From Hassallia byssoidea VB512170 (GTDB taxonomy: Bacteria; Cyanobacteriota; Cyanobacteriia; Cyanobacteriales; Nostocaceae), in the NCBI RefSeq assembly GCF_000817785.2, contig NZ_JTCM02000070.1:1-32815 (forward strand): a stretch of DNA of 32,815 nt. The letters run 5' to 3'. Each line of letters starts with the position of its first letter. Within the stretch, counting starts at the first letter, position 1. The notes beneath the pieces were generated by a model. It did not search any database. It was not told where the DNA came from and worked only from the letters and a program-made list of their open reading frames with translations. The position numbers were made by a program, and so were the translations under genes. Below are positions 32,447 through 32,815 of the stretch, one piece after another.

Positions 32447-32576
32447 TTCAGTTACAAGGGACAATTGTAGGCTTGGATACCGCTTTCAACATTGTGATCG
32501 CTTTGAAATTTTGCCCGGAGTAAAAGTTGATGAGAAGGCGATCGCACAACTTTTTGAATCCATTAAGCAAACATAA
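32434..32576 (+). pseudogene. Internally deleted PIN-domain (VapC-like) toxin
   Basis: The frame from ATG 32434 reads MEWIVQLQGTIVGLDTA, which matches the N-terminus of VapC-like PIN ribonucleases up to the first catalytic Asp. The sequence then fails: this frame stops after 29 codons, and another frame gives RFEILPGVKVDEKAIAQLFE to a stop at 32576, which I cannot match to a PIN domain. The remaining acidic residues of the PIN active site are missing, so the toxin cannot be active. The most likely history is a deletion joining the toxin start to unrelated or distal sequence. Confidence 0.6.
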
Positions 32577-32603
32577 CACTATCATCTTTGAGTAAAAATA
32601 TTA

Positions 32604-32815
32604 TTACCAAATCGGTTCCAGATTCAATACAAACCCAGGCAGCACATCTTCCCCTGATAAACTAACAGGAGATTCCAACACCTCAACATCTTGTCCAATG
32701 CGATAAATCTCTACTTGTCGAGATTTGCGATTAATTAACCAACCCAAACGCGCACCATTATCTCGATATTCTCGCATCTTTTCTTGAGTTTCTCTCAAAC
32801 TATCAGTCGGTGAAA
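32604..32815 (-). CDS. Uma2-family protein, C-terminal part (runs off the window)
   Basis: Read from the right edge, the frame is open through the last base and encodes the C-terminal end of a Uma2/DUF820 protein: TDSLRETQEKMREYRDNGAR, LGWLINRKSRQVEIYRIGQD and the ending LPGFVLNLEPIW. The family has a restriction-endonuclease-like fold and is greatly expanded in cyanobacteria; function is unknown. The true start lies beyond 32815. The SDSLxxK-like core (TDSLRETQEKM) is present, although the catalytic acidic residues lie upstream, outside the window. Confidence 0.85.
   Translation of the reverse strand, partial: SPTDSLRETQEKMREYRDNGARLGWLINRKSRQVEIYRIGQDVEVLESPVSLSGEDVLPGFVLNLEPIW

Overview
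The window looks like chromosomal DNA from a filamentous, probably heterocyst-forming cyanobacterium (order Nostocales). The reasons are: very frequent HIP1 octamers (GCGATCGC), many short heptanucleotide tandem repeats (TTACCCA / TTAGGGG type) and other dispersed palindromes between genes, a kaiABC clock cluster with the short KaiA known from Anabaena/Nostoc, a HgdD/TolC-type outer-membrane protein directly behind kaiC, a PatD-like protein, and a plant-type glycerate kinase. No rRNA, tRNA or CRISPR array was recognised.

Layout. 1-335: inverted-repeat element and heptad repeats. 336-5001 (minus strand): kaiA, kaiB, kaiC and hgdD in one direction, probably one transcription unit. 5002-5833: long divergent promoter region. 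5834-9220: large hybrid histidine kinase with a CBS-like N-terminus and a string of degenerate receiver domains, facing away from kaiA. 9291-11291 (minus): ArnT-like GT-C glycosyltransferase carrying two in-frame insertions of intergenic-type repeats. 11426-15350: a Tn554-like recombinase element: tnpA intact, tnpB broken by at least four frameshifts and three in-frame TAA codons, tnpC intact. Its promoter region contains a near-perfect inverted repeat. 15457-17890: a membrane-anchored hypothetical protein, a Ycf20/DUF565 protein and D-glycerate 3-kinase. 18180-19692: a RemA/DUF370-like gene followed by a spore-photoproduct-lyase-like radical SAM gene. 19821-24143: SelO AMPylase, a SUKH/SMI1 protein, a GNAT acetyltransferase, a 5'-truncated type ISP restriction-modification remnant and an orphan YgiT-type zinc-finger antitoxin-like gene. 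24199-27103: the bifunctional (p)ppGpp enzyme Rel/SpoT and a divergent PatD-like gene. 27300-27626: decayed small genes. 27782-29536: fused two-domain oligopeptide ABC ATPase, also with an in-frame repeat insertion. 29711-31955: two unknown proteins and a PAT-like GNAT. 32225-32815: a VapB-like antitoxin with a deleted toxin, and the 3' end of a Uma2-family gene leaving the window.

The main functional block is the circadian oscillator with an output or input kinase next to it, and an export channel at the operon's 3' end. The rest is housekeeping (photorespiration, stringent response, protein AMPylation) interspersed with accessory DNA. Points most worth following up are: the clock-adjacent kinase whose first receiver has lost its phospho-aspartate; the half-decayed Tn554-like element and its promoter palindrome; repeat DNA that has become protein-coding in two separate genes; and the pairing of two gene families best known from spore-forming Firmicutes. 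All product names rest on reading translated motifs by eye; no database search was possible.
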